A stretch of 11,268 nucleotides of DNA from CAZKXX01 sp964556705 (GTDB lineage Bacteria > Acidobacteriota > Terriglobia > UBA7540). The position numbers and the translations under genes are program-made. The stretch spans positions 1 through 11,268 of the forward strand of contig CAZKXX010000112.1 of NCBI GenBank assembly GCA_964556705.1, read 5' to 3'. Positions 1-6,273 of this stretch are shown here, one piece after another (within the stretch, counting starts at the first letter, position 1; each line of letters starts with the position of its first letter). The notes beneath the pieces are model-generated. The model had not been told where the DNA came from, ran no database searches, and saw nothing but the letters and a program-made list of their open reading frames with translations.

Positions 1-1323
1 ACCTCGCTCGGAAGGTCCATCGCCCGCGCGCTCGACCGCAAATTCGTGCGCATGTCGCTGGGCGGCATTCACGACGAGGCGGAAATCCGCGGCCACCGCC
101 GCACCTACATCGGCGCGCTGCCCGGCCAGATCATCCAGGGCATCCGCCGCGCCGAAACCCGCGACCCCATCTTCATGCTCGACGAGGTGGACAAGATCGG
201 GCGCGACTTCCGCGGCGACCCGTCCTCGGCCCTGCTCGAAGTCCTCGACCCGGAGCAGAACGCCACCTTCCGCGACAACTATCTCGACGTGCCGTTCAAC
301 CTCTCGCGCGTCCTTTTCATCACCACGGCGAACGTGCTCGATACGATTCCGCCGGCGCTGCTCGACCGCATGGAAGTCCTCGAGCTCCAGGGCTACACGG
401 AAGAGGAAAAAGTCGAAATCGCCTTCCGCCACCTCATTCCCAAGCAGACCGAAGAGCACGGCGTGAAGTCGCCCGAGCAGATCGAATTCACACGCGACGG
501 GCTGCGGCAGATGATCCGCCACTACACGCGCGAGGCGGGCGTGCGGAACCTGGAGCGCGAAATCGCCACGGTGTGCCGCAAGCAGGCGCGGCGCATCGCC
601 GAAGGCGCGGACGCCAAGCTCACGGTGACGCCCGAAAACCTCTCCGCCGACCTGGGCGTGCCGCGATTCCGCCTGGAGACGGAAATCGTGGAGCGCACGC
701 GCCAGCCGGGCGTTTCCGTCGGCCTCGCCTGGACGCCCACGGGCGGCGACGTCCTCTACGTCGAAGCGACCGTCATGAAGGGCGGCAAGGGCTTCGCCAT
801 GACCGGCCACGTCGGCCAGGTGATGCAGGAGTCCATGCAGGCGGCGCTCGCCTGGGTGCGCGCCCACGCGCGCGACTACGAAATCGACCCGGATTTTTTC
901 CAGAAGTACGACATCCACGTGCACGTTCCGGCCGGTGCGATTCCCAAGGACGGCCCATCGGCGGGCGTGACGATGGTCACGGCTCTCGTCTCCGCGCTCA
1001 CCCGCCGGCGCCTCCGCGAGCGCGTCGCCATGACGGGCGAGATCACGCTCAGCGGCCAGGTCCTGCCCGTGGGCGGCATCAAGGAAAAAGTTCTGGCGGC
1101 GCGGCGCGCGGGAGTGAAGACGATTTTCCTGCCCGCCGAAAACGAGCCCAACGTGCGCGAGGACGTCTCCGCGGAGATGCTCAAAGACCTCGAATTGCGC
1201 TTTTCCCGCACGATTCGCGAGGTCGTGGACGAGGCCCTCGAAAAGGAGCCGGTCCCGGAAGAAACTCCCTCGCCGACCAGCGAGGTCGTCCTGGCGCGCA
1301 CGCCGCCCGGGCCCGCGAACTGA
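1..1323 (+). CDS. lon: ATP-dependent protease Lon, C-terminal part (5' end outside window)
   Basis: Lon is a cytoplasmic hexameric AAA+ serine protease that unfolds and degrades misfolded and regulatory proteins. The reading frame is open from base 1, so 440 residues are visible, beginning just after the Walker A loop (TSLGRSIARAL). The N-terminal substrate-binding domain and Walker A are missing. In the ATPase part I see Walker B (FMLDEVDK, D61/E62), sensor 1 (TTAN, N111), an arginine finger (LLDRME, R123) and sensor 2 (GVRNLER, R182). The protease domain follows from about residue 215. It has the catalytic Ser in PKDGPSAGV (S320) and the Lys in GGIKEKVLAA (K363); their spacing of 43 equals that of E. 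coli S679/K722. The last 30 residues (Pro/Glu-rich) look like a disordered tail. The gene appears intact and functional in the visible part. Its nearest downstream neighbour is a block of palindromes, so it probably ends its transcription unit. Confidence 0.97.
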   Translation, partial: TSLGRSIARALDRKFVRMSLGGIHDEAEIRGHRRTYIGALPGQIIQGIRRAETRDPIFMLDEVDKIGRDFRGDPSSALLEVLDPEQNATFRDNYLDVPFNLSRVLFITTANVLDTIPPALLDRMEVLELQGYTEEEKVEIAFRHLIPKQTEEHGVKSPEQIEFTRDGLRQMIRHYTREAGVRNLEREIATVCRKQARRIAEGADAKLTVTPENLSADLGVPRFRLETEIVERTRQPGVSVGLAWTPTGGDVLYVEATVMKGGKGFAMTGHVGQVMQESMQAALAWVRAHARDYEIDPDFFQKYDIHVHVPAGAIPKDGPSAGVTMVTALVSALTRRRLRERVAMTGEITLSGQVLPVGGIKEKVLAARRAGVKTIFLPAENEPNVREDVSAEMLKDLELRFSRTIREVVDEALEKEPVPEETPSPTSEVVLARTPPGPAN

Positions 1324-1325
1324 AC

Positions 1326-1352
1326 GCCGCGCGCTTCGCGAAGCGGCGCGGC
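1326..1352 (+). terminator. GC-rich hairpin directly after lon stop, possible terminator
   Basis: GCCGCGC (1326-1332) pairs with GCGCGGC (1346-1352). The inner GCTTCGCGAAGC (1333-1344) is self-complementary, so a stem of about 13 pairs forms with one bulged G. It starts 2 nt after the lon stop codon. No T-run follows, so intrinsic termination is uncertain; it could equally protect the mRNA 3' end. Confidence 0.45.
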
Positions 1353-1374
1353 TGGCGCGACGCATACTCCGGCG

Positions 1375-1437
1375 TGGATTCCCGCGTTCGCGGGAATGAC
1401 AAGACAAGAGGGCGTCATGCCCGCCCAAGCGGGCATC
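1375..1437. repeat. Inverted pair of GTCAT-type palindromes
   Basis: Unit 1 (1375-1400) has a perfect 9-bp stem, ATTCCCGCG (1378-1386) and CGCGGGAAT (1389-1397), followed by GAC. Unit 2 (1415-1437) begins GTC and has a perfect 8-bp stem, ATGCCCGC (1417-1424) and GCGGGCAT (1429-1436). Read on opposite strands, both have the form GTCAT-(T/G)CCCGC-loop-GCGGG-(A/C)AT, so they are an inverted doublet. Palindromes of the type GTCATTCCCGCG are common dispersed intergenic elements in many bacterial genomes. They differ from the GTAG family nearby because they lack the GTAG foot. Confidence 0.7.
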
Positions 1438-1442
1438 GAGTG

Positions 1443-1529
1443 GTAGCCGCGGTTAATTCCCCATTTGAATTGACCGTGGGGTCGTTAGTAGGAAAAACCT
1501 ACGGTCAGAAGCACCCTGACCGTGGCTAC
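1443..1529. repeat. GTAG-type REP doublet (inverted hairpin pair)
   Basis: The left unit starts GTAGCC (1443) and folds as CGGTTAATT / AATTGACCG with one G-T wobble. The right unit, read on the minus strand from 1529, starts GTAGCC and folds as ACGGTCAG / CTGACCGT. Both share GTAGCC(G/A)CGGT at the foot and TGACCGT on the returning arm, in opposite orientation. The 5'-GTAG foot next to an imperfect hairpin is the hallmark of REP sequences recognised by RAYT transposases, and inverted doublets are the usual BIME arrangement. The RAYT gene begins about 180 nt downstream. Confidence 0.75.
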
Positions 1530-1541
1530 GGGGTTTTCCCT

Positions 1542-1575
1542 CCCCCACGCGGAGAGTTGTCCCGAAGGGTGGGGG
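1542..1575. other. Stem-loop CCCCCAC / GTGGGGG in the post-lon island
   Basis: CCCCCAC (1542-1548) pairs with GTGGGGG (1569-1575) around a 20-nt loop. It lies between the GTAG doublet and the RAYT unit. Role unknown; it may be another decayed palindromic repeat. Confidence 0.4.
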
Positions 1576-1606
1576 CGGAATGGGGCGATTGCTCCACGGA
1601 ATCATT

Positions 1607-1653
1607 CCGGAGCGGGTAGCGCAGAGGTGGGCGTGGTTGGCCCTCCTCTGCGG
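1607..1653 (+). repeat. Left RAYT-flanking REP
   Basis: The sequence CCGGAGCGG is followed by the foot GTAG (1616-1619). A hairpin follows: CGCAGAGG (1620-1627) pairs perfectly with CCTCTGCG (1645-1652) around a 17-nt loop. It mirrors the repeat at 2243-2289. It ends 60 nt before the chosen RAYT start. Confidence 0.8.
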
Positions 1654-1700
1654 TTCTAGGGGGAAAGCAAGTTCTGGTTCTGGCGGGCTGCGGTGAGGAT

Positions 1701-1706
1701 TATAAT
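1701..1706 (+). promoter_or_regulatory. Consensus -10 box TATAAT just before the RAYT start
   Basis: A perfect TATAAT lies 7 nt before the ATG at 1714. Transcription would start at or within a few bases of that ATG, giving a leaderless or near-leaderless mRNA. At 17-nt spacing the -35 position reads TTCTGG, a weak match. No Shine-Dalgarno sequence is present. Confidence 0.55.
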
Positions 1707-1713
1707 CGCGCGC

Positions 1714-2235
1714 ATGTCGCGGCTACGGCGGCTAGTGGTTTCGAACCGTTGGTTTTTCGTGACGTGCCGGCTCCTGGCTCGGAGGCGGATGCTCGCGCCC
1801 GCCGAATTCGCCATTTTGGCCGAGGGGATCGAGGAGCGCCGGGCCGACCACCGATTTCTACTGACTGCCTGGGTGTTTCTGCCGGACCACTGGCATGCCA
1901 TCTTCTATCCCCCGCATCCCCTGACGATTTCGAGGGTGATGGAAGCCATCAAAGACGGCGCGACGAAGTGGATCAACCGCCTGCGGCGGGAAGGGGGAAG
2001 GTTGTGGCAGCCTCGTTTCTTTGATCGGGCCCTGCGCTCGGTCAGAGAGTACAACGAAAAGGTGCAGTACATTCACCTGAACCCTGTGAAGGCAGGCCTG
2101 GTGAGGTGCGCGACGGATTGGCCGTGGTCGAGCGTGCATGATTACACGGGCAGCCTGCAACGCCCCGTGCCTACGCCCAGCGGATTGAGAATCGACCGCG
2201 TGCTGCTGCCCGCCGATGAACGCACTCGGATTTGA
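1714..2235 (+). CDS. REP-associated tyrosine transposase (RAYT, Y1_Tnp / IS200-like fold)
   Basis: A 173-residue single-domain protein of the HUH (Y1) endonuclease family, which nicks single-stranded DNA through a 5'-phosphotyrosine link. The HUH motif is seen in LPDHWHAIF (H59 and H61). The catalytic Tyr is probably Y119 in the family signature YIHLNPVKAGLV (119-130), followed by the typical WPWSSVHDY (136-144). WQPRFFDRALRS (98-109) matches the conserved block before the catalytic helix. Length is normal for a RAYT, and no frameshift is visible. I chose ATG 1714 over an in-frame GTG at 1693 because a TATAAT box (1701-1706) sits between them and would place transcription start at the ATG. 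Its natural substrates should be the GTAG-foot hairpins, which flank it on both sides and recur at 1443, 3697 and 8469. It is unrelated to its housekeeping neighbours. Confidence 0.9.
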   Translation: MSRLRRLVVSNRWFFVTCRLLARRRMLAPAEFAILAEGIEERRADHRFLLTAWVFLPDHWHAIFYPPHPLTISRVMEAIKDGATKWINRLRREGGRLWQPRFFDRALRSVREYNEKVQYIHLNPVKAGLVRCATDWPWSSVHDYTGSLQRPVPTPSGLRIDRVLLPADERTRI

Positions 2236-2242
2236 ACCAAAG

Positions 2243-2289
2243 CCGCAGAGGAACGCACACGACGCGTACCTTTGCGCTACCCGCTGCGG
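2243..2289 (-). repeat. Right RAYT-flanking REP (inverted copy)
   Basis: Read on the minus strand from 2289 it gives CCGCAGCGG, then GTAG (2280-2277), then CGCAAAGG, a 17-nt loop and CCTCTGCG. One stem pair is an A-C mismatch relative to the left copy. It starts 7 nt after the RAYT stop codon, so the element carries almost no spare DNA on this side. Confidence 0.8.
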
Positions 2290-2351
2290 TTTTCTCTCAG
2301 GTGGGCTGGGCCAGCAGCGCCAGCCGCGTCAATAGCATGAACGACCGAGGC

Positions 2352-2380
2352 TTGAATTCTCACCCGCCTTTGTCTAGATT
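2352..2380 (+). promoter_or_regulatory. Sigma70-type promoter of the polysaccharide cluster
   Basis: TTGAAT (2352-2357, 4/6 to TTGACA) and TAGATT (2375-2380) are spaced by exactly 17 nt. The -10 box ends 12 nt before the GTG start at 2393, leaving a leader of only about 5 nt. No Shine-Dalgarno sequence is visible. The promoter lies just downstream of the RAYT element and is probably the main one for the ligase gene. Confidence 0.6.
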
Positions 2381-2392
2381 CATCGCAGCCGC

Positions 2393-3700
2393 GTGAGCAG
2401 CCTCGTCGAATTCCTCCGATCGGCGCGCCGGGAACTTCCCCCCTCGGCCTGGGCGCGATGGGCCTGCGTCTTCTTCACGCTCTTCGCCCTCACCCTCCTC
2501 GTCTCCATCGCCGCTTCGCAGGCGTTTCTCGCCGCCGCAGGAATCTGCTTCGCCGTCCATGCGGTGAGGGCGCGTCCTCGCCGCTGGGACGCCGAGGTCC
2601 GCTTCCCGCCCGTCACAATTCCCCTCGCGCTCTTCTCGCTCGGCACCGCGCTCGCCGTTGTTTTCGCCGTGCATCCCGGCCCGGGCGGGTTCGCCATCCG
2701 CAAGCTGGCGCTCTTCGTCATCCTGCTTTTCGGCGCGAGCCTCGTCGCCGGCAGCCGCCACCTCAGCGTCCTCTTGGCCGGATTCTTCCTCACGGCGGCG
2801 CTTGCGGCCGTCGTCGGCATCGGCCAGTTTCTGCTCCAGTACCGCGCGGCGCGCGCGCTGCCTCCGGAGGGGATTTACGTCTTCATGATTTCCGACCGCA
2901 TCACCGGCTTCATGGGCCACTGGATGAATTTCGGCGGCCAGCAGATGCTCGTCTTCGCGCTGCTGGCGGCTTTTTTGCTGTTCGCCCGGCGGCCGGGAAC
3001 TTTTTCGAGTCTCTTCTCGAAGCGGGCCGGAGCGGCCGCGCTGGCGCTCGTGGCGCTCGCCCTCGTGCTCAACCTGACGCGCGGCGTCTGGCTCGGGTGC
3101 CTGGCGGCGGCGATTTATCTGGTGGGACGCGCGCGGCCGCGCTGGCTGCTGGCGCTGCCGGCCGTGGCGCTCGCGGCATTTCTGGCCGCGCCCGGCCTGG
3201 TGCGCGAACGCCTGCGCCTCGTCGCCCATCCCTCGAGCGATCCCTCGCTCGCCATTCGATTCGAGATGTGGCGCGTGGGCCTGAACATGATTCGCTCCCA
3301 TCCCTGGACGGGCGTCGGGCCGAACAACATCGCGCCGGAATACACGCTCTATCTGCCGCCCGGCACGACCCCCCTCGCCGGCTATCGCGACCATCTGCAC
3401 AACAATCTGTTTCAACTGGGCGCGGAGCGCGGTCTGCCGGCGCTCGCAGCGTGGGTGTGGCTGATGGGCGCGCTGGGATGGCGCCTGCTCCAGCTTGCGG
3501 GGCGGCTTGCGGAATGGCGATGGCTTGCCGAAGGCGCCTTCGCCGCCTGGCTCGCCTTCGTCGTCGAGGGATTTTTTGAATTCAATTTCGGCGCCTCGCC
3601 GGTGCTGATGGCGTTTCTGTTCGTCGTCGCGATTCCGTTTGGGGCCGCAGGGGCCCCGACCGGCAGCGTCGGGGCCCAGGGCGGGACGAAAGAAACGTAG
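2393..3700 (+). CDS. O-antigen ligase / polymerase-like membrane protein (Wzy_C superfamily)
   Basis: A 435-residue polytopic inner-membrane protein with about ten to twelve hydrophobic segments. The WaaL/Wzy_C family joins undecaprenyl-linked glycans to a lipid A-core acceptor, or polymerises repeat units, on the periplasmic side. Family marks are NLTRGVWLG (227-235, the Arg after a hydrophobic helix), the periplasmic stretch HPWTGVGPNN (303-312), and DHLHNNLFQLGAERG (333-347). H336 is the likely catalytic His, with H334 close by. Transferring the assignment of function to these residues is inference from the family. Ligase and polymerase cannot be told apart by sequence alone; PglL/TfpW-type protein O-glycosylation is a further possibility. 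The GTG start is chosen because the promoter at 2352-2380 lies just upstream and no better start exists. The stop codon TAG is the TAG of a GTAG repeat foot (3697-3700), so the Gly/Ala-rich tail may have been shaped by that insertion. Confidence 0.85.
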   Translation: MSSLVEFLRSARRELPPSAWARWACVFFTLFALTLLVSIAASQAFLAAAGICFAVHAVRARPRRWDAEVRFPPVTIPLALFSLGTALAVVFAVHPGPGGFAIRKLALFVILLFGASLVAGSRHLSVLLAGFFLTAALAAVVGIGQFLLQYRAARALPPEGIYVFMISDRITGFMGHWMNFGGQQMLVFALLAAFLLFARRPGTFSSLFSKRAGAAALALVALALVLNLTRGVWLGCLAAAIYLVGRARPRWLLALPAVALAAFLAAPGLVRERLRLVAHPSSDPSLAIRFEMWRVGLNMIRSHPWTGVGPNNIAPEYTLYLPPGTTPLAGYRDHLHNNLFQLGAERGLPALAAWVWLMGALGWRLLQLAGRLAEWRWLAEGAFAAWLAFVVEGFFEFNFGASPVLMAFLFVVAIPFGAAGAPTGSVGAQGGTKET

Positions 3701-3754
3701 CACGGCCATCCTGGCCGTGCCTTCGCAGGGGCACGGGCAGGATGCCCGCGCTAC
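3697..3754. repeat. GTAG-type REP doublet fused to the ligase stop codon
   Basis: Left unit: GTAG (3697-3700), then CACGGCC / GGCCGTG (3701-3707, 3713-3719), a perfect 7-bp stem with loop ATCCT. Right unit, read on the minus strand from 3754: GTAG, then a stem of CGGGC with GCCCG and again loop ATCCT. Over 25 nt the two units differ at three positions. The stem changes (CGGCC/GGCCG against CGGGC/GCCCG) are compensatory, so pairing is conserved. The whole lies between the ligase and flippase genes. Confidence 0.8.
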
Positions 3755-3805
3755 GGGTATCGACTTTCCACTCTCAACATCGCGCTTCGTCGGCCAGGTA
3801 ACCCC

Positions 3806-5359
3806 ATGCTTTCCAAATCCCAAATCCTCCGCCGCTCGGCCGTTGTGGGGTTTTTCTCCCTGCTCGGCGGGCTGACGGGGATTCTGGTGGATACCAGCAT
3901 CGCCGCCTACCTCGGCCTTTCGCGCGAGTCCGACGCGTTCTACGTGGCGTTCACGATTCCTTACGTCATCACCAACGTGATGTCGGCGACGGGCCAGTTT
4001 TCGCTCGTGCCGTTCTTCTCGGCGCTGGAGGGCAAGGACGCCGCCGGCGAACTGGGCCGCGGGTTCAGTTACGCGGTGAACGGCCTGCTTCTCGGCCTCG
4101 TGGGGCTCGCGGCGCTCGGCGCGCTGAGCGCGCCCTGGGCGGTGCGGTTGATCGCGCCCGGGTTCACCGCCGCGCAGACCGAACTCGCCGCGCAGCTCAG
4201 CCGCTGGCTGTTTCTGATGATCGTTCCCGCCGGCGTCGCGGAAGTCTTCCGTTCGTTTCTCTTCAGCCGCCACAGCTTCGTGCTTTCCTCGGCCGCCGGA
4301 CTGTTCCGCAACGTCACGGTGATCGCCTTCATTCTCCTCACGTTCAAACGCTACGGCGCTTACAGCATCGTGCTCGGGTACCTGGCGGGCTATTTCGTGC
4401 AATTCGCCGTTCTCGGCGCGCAGATCGTGCTGGCTTATCCCGTGCGCTACGCGTGGACGCTGGCGGGCTCGGGCGCGGCGTTCCGCAACCTGCGCGGCGC
4501 GGGAACGGCGCAGGTGGCTTCGGCCACGGCGTGGCAGGGCGTGGTGCTCGTTGAACGCGTCATCGCCTCGTTCCTTCCCGCCGGAACGCTCACCGCGCTC
4601 ACCTACGGATTCAAGATCATGTCCACGATGTCGGAACTGCTGGCGGGAAGCGCGGGGACCGCGGCGCTGCCGTCGCTTTCGCGCGCTGCGGCGCGCCAGG
4701 ACCGCGAGCTCGAGCGGCGCACGTTCCGGAACACCCTCGAGATCGCGCTCGCCGCCACCGCGCCCGCCACGGTCTTCTGCCTGATGCTTTCGGCGCCCAT
4801 CATGCGGCTGGTCTTCGAGCGCGGCAATTTCACGGCGGAGGCGACGGCCTTGATGGCCGCCGTCTTCTTCCATTACAGCCTGAGCCTCGTGCCCTTCGGA
4901 TTTATTCGCGTCCTGACGTTTTACCTTTTCGCGCGCAACGCCTTCGGGCTCTTCTTCCGCCTCAGCCTGCTCCTCTACGGTCTGACCGTCGCTTTCGATC
5001 TGCTTTTTGTGGGGGCGCTGCGACTGGGCGCGCGGGGAATTCCCTGGGGCCTGCTCGCCGCGCTCGCCGTCGTCTGCGCGCTGCTCTATCGCCGCGACGT
5101 AGCGGCGGTGCGCGGCGTGCTCGACCGCGCGCTGGGGGCTTTCGCGCTGAAAAACCTTCTCGGCGCCGGGCTCGCCGCGCTGGCCGTGGCCGTGCTCGCG
5201 CGCGCCTTCGCGGAGCCGGCGGCGACGGGCGCGCGGTTCGTCTATCTCGCCCTGCTCTGCGGCGCGGGAAGCGTGGCGTTCTACGGGACGCTCTTCGTGA
5301 CGCGCGCCGTCCCCGTGGCGCGGCTCGGCGCGATTTTCCGCCCGCCCGAGGGCGTCTGA
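3806..5359 (+). CDS. MVF-family (MurJ/MviN-like) lipid-linked glycan flippase, divergent
   Basis: A 517-residue integral membrane protein with about 14 predicted hydrophobic segments, the usual size of MurJ/MviN flippases of the MOP superfamily, which move undecaprenyl-pyrophosphate-linked glycans across the inner membrane. Family marks: ESDAFYVAFTIP (41-52), a Gly/Phe-rich block near 62-70, and VFERGNFTAEAT near 335-346. By eye against remembered E. coli MurJ, the four arginines that line its lipid II cavity (R18, R24, R52, R270) are not kept; the last aligns with Lys in YGFKIM (K270). D39 of MurJ is kept as D43. Together with the ligase upstream and the transferases downstream, this suggests a polysaccharide flippase rather than the peptidoglycan enzyme. 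A weak AGG at 3796-3798 precedes the ATG by 7 nt. It follows the ligase by 105 nt, a gap that contains a REP doublet. Confidence 0.85.
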   Translation: MLSKSQILRRSAVVGFFSLLGGLTGILVDTSIAAYLGLSRESDAFYVAFTIPYVITNVMSATGQFSLVPFFSALEGKDAAGELGRGFSYAVNGLLLGLVGLAALGALSAPWAVRLIAPGFTAAQTELAAQLSRWLFLMIVPAGVAEVFRSFLFSRHSFVLSSAAGLFRNVTVIAFILLTFKRYGAYSIVLGYLAGYFVQFAVLGAQIVLAYPVRYAWTLAGSGAAFRNLRGAGTAQVASATAWQGVVLVERVIASFLPAGTLTALTYGFKIMSTMSELLAGSAGTAALPSLSRAAARQDRELERRTFRNTLEIALAATAPATVFCLMLSAPIMRLVFERGNFTAEATALMAAVFFHYSLSLVPFGFIRVLTFYLFARNAFGLFFRLSLLLYGLTVAFDLLFVGALRLGARGIPWGLLAALAVVCALLYRRDVAAVRGVLDRALGAFALKNLLGAGLAALAVAVLARAFAEPAATGARFVYLALLCGAGSVAFYGTLFVTRAVPVARLGAIFRPPEGV

Positions 5360-5378
5360 AGGCGTCGCCGCGGAATGG

Positions 5379-5387
5379 TGATAAGAT
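5379..5387 (+). promoter_or_regulatory. Candidate extended -10 promoter (TGATAAGAT)
   Basis: TG-A-TAAGAT fits an extended -10 element. It lies in the gap after the flippase gene, about 47 nt before the methyltransferase ATG. No -35 match is seen at 17 nt. It could give the methyltransferase its own transcript. Confidence 0.3.
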
Positions 5388-5434
5388 ATTGTTCGGGCGA
5401 AGATCCCTTTGAATCGCGCCGCGAATGAAAGTTG

Positions 5435-6196
5435 ATGAGTGAATCGGACCTCGTTCGCAATCCCGGCTCGTGGCTGGCGCGCAACAGCAAACTGCTGGTG
5501 ACCGATCCCGGGCTGTTTTTCTCGAAAGTCGGCACGTGGCTCCGGCCCATGCGCGCCGATTACCGCCAGCGCTGGGACCGCGGCCTGCGCCGCTGGCTGA
5601 TCCGCTATCACTCGCGCCTGCTCTTCGACAAGATCACCTGGATGGGCCTGCCGGCGTGGAAGAACGTCCTCGACGCGTGGGTCTATCAGGAAATCATCCA
5701 CGAGACGAAACCCGAAATCATCATCGAAATCGGCAACGCGCACGGCGGGAGCACGCTCTACCTGGCGCACCTGCTCGACCTCGTCGGCAAAGGCGAGGTG
5801 ATTGCGGTGGATATCGACCACTCGAAGTTTCGCGCCGAGCACCCGCGAATCAAGAGGGTCACCGGCGACAGCGCCGCGCCGGACACCATCGAGCGCGTCG
5901 AAGATCTGGCCGTGGGGCGCGAGGGCATGGTGATCCACGACGGCGACCACAGCCGCGAGCACGTTCTCGCCGACCTGCACGCCTACGCGAAGTTCGTCGC
6001 GCCGAGCTGCTACCTGATTGTCGAGGATACGGTCATCGACCTGTTTCGCGCCGGCGACGGGCTGGGGAGCGTGAACGGCCCGCTGGGCGCCGTCGAGCAG
6101 TTTGTGCAGGAAGACCCGCACTTCCTGATTGACTCGGATCGCGAGGCGTTCGTCCTGACGTTCAATCCCCGCGGCTACCTGAAGCGCGTGATCTGA
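5435..6196 (+). CDS. CmcI-type (cephalosporin hydroxylase family) SAM-dependent methyltransferase
   Basis: A 253-residue cytoplasmic Rossmann methyltransferase. The family (PF04989 type) includes CmcI and mycobacterial rhamnosyl O-methyltransferases; in a polysaccharide cluster the natural reading is O-methylation of a glycan sugar. Seen in sequence: family block TWMGLPAWKNVLDAWVYQE (68-86), SAM-binding IIEIGNAHGGSTLYLA (96-111), acidic strand end VIAVDID (122-128), and metal-site candidates IHDGDH (147-152) and IVEDT (175-179). D151, E177 and D178 have the same 26-residue spacing as the CmcI magnesium ligands, which I recall as D160, E186 and D187. About 60 N-terminal residues precede the fold and are basic/aromatic. 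Start: ATG 5435 rather than the TTG one codon earlier. No clear Shine-Dalgarno sequence. A methyl cap could also stop chain growth, as in some O-antigens; that is inference. Confidence 0.85.
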   Translation: MSESDLVRNPGSWLARNSKLLVTDPGLFFSKVGTWLRPMRADYRQRWDRGLRRWLIRYHSRLLFDKITWMGLPAWKNVLDAWVYQEIIHETKPEIIIEIGNAHGGSTLYLAHLLDLVGKGEVIAVDIDHSKFRAEHPRIKRVTGDSAAPDTIERVEDLAVGREGMVIHDGDHSREHVLADLHAYAKFVAPSCYLIVEDTVIDLFRAGDGLGSVNGPLGAVEQFVQEDPHFLIDSDREAFVLTFNPRGYLKRVI

Positions 6197-6273
6197 GACC
6201 CGTGCCAGGTGATGCGTAACGAGTGGCGAGCCCTTGACGCCTCGCTCTCCTTCGCCGGCCGCGGGCCATTCCG

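Larger units (their letters stand above)
1607..2289 (+). mobile_element. RAYT element (REPtron): transposase gene between inverted REP hairpins
   Basis: A Y1/HUH transposase gene of the REP-associated (RAYT) type sits between two inverted copies of a 47-nt sequence, 1607-1653 and 2243-2289. Counted by hand, the copies match at 38 of 47 positions. Their hairpin arms are best conserved and their loops most diverged. Each carries 5'-GTAGCGCA(G/A)AGG and ends CCTCTGCGG. The unit is about 683 bp. RAYTs are domesticated relatives of IS200/IS605 transposases thought to mobilise REPs rather than themselves; a RAYT flanked by inverted REPs has been called a REPtron. I see no target-site duplication, as expected for this enzyme class. 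Confidence 0.8.

Noticed and set aside
1375..1437. Possible short CRISPR-like array (two similar palindromic units)
   Set aside because: Only two units, inverted relative to each other, of different stem sequence and without regular spacers; no cas genes nearby. They fit dispersed intergenic palindromes.
573..1619. A 348-codon + strand frame overlapping lon and running into the palindrome island
   Set aside because: Arg/Gly/Ala-rich out-of-frame translation of lon and of repeats; no recognisable domain.
1693..1713. GTG at 1693 as start of the RAYT gene
   Set aside because: A consensus TATAAT lies between this GTG and ATG 1714, and the extra seven residues add nothing to the family alignment start.
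1607..2289. A full IS200/IS605 insertion sequence
   Set aside because: There is no tnpB-like gene and the ends are inverted REP hairpins rather than the dissimilar subterminal hairpins of IS200/IS605; the RAYT interpretation fits better.
2360..6121. A 1253-codon open frame on the minus strand opposite the ligase, flippase and methyltransferase genes
   Set aside because: It is a shadow of GC-rich + strand coding: the translation is a low-complexity Arg/Glu/His/Ala/Gly mix with no motif or membrane segments. It runs straight through the 3697-3754 repeat and lies antisense to three genes with clear family motifs.
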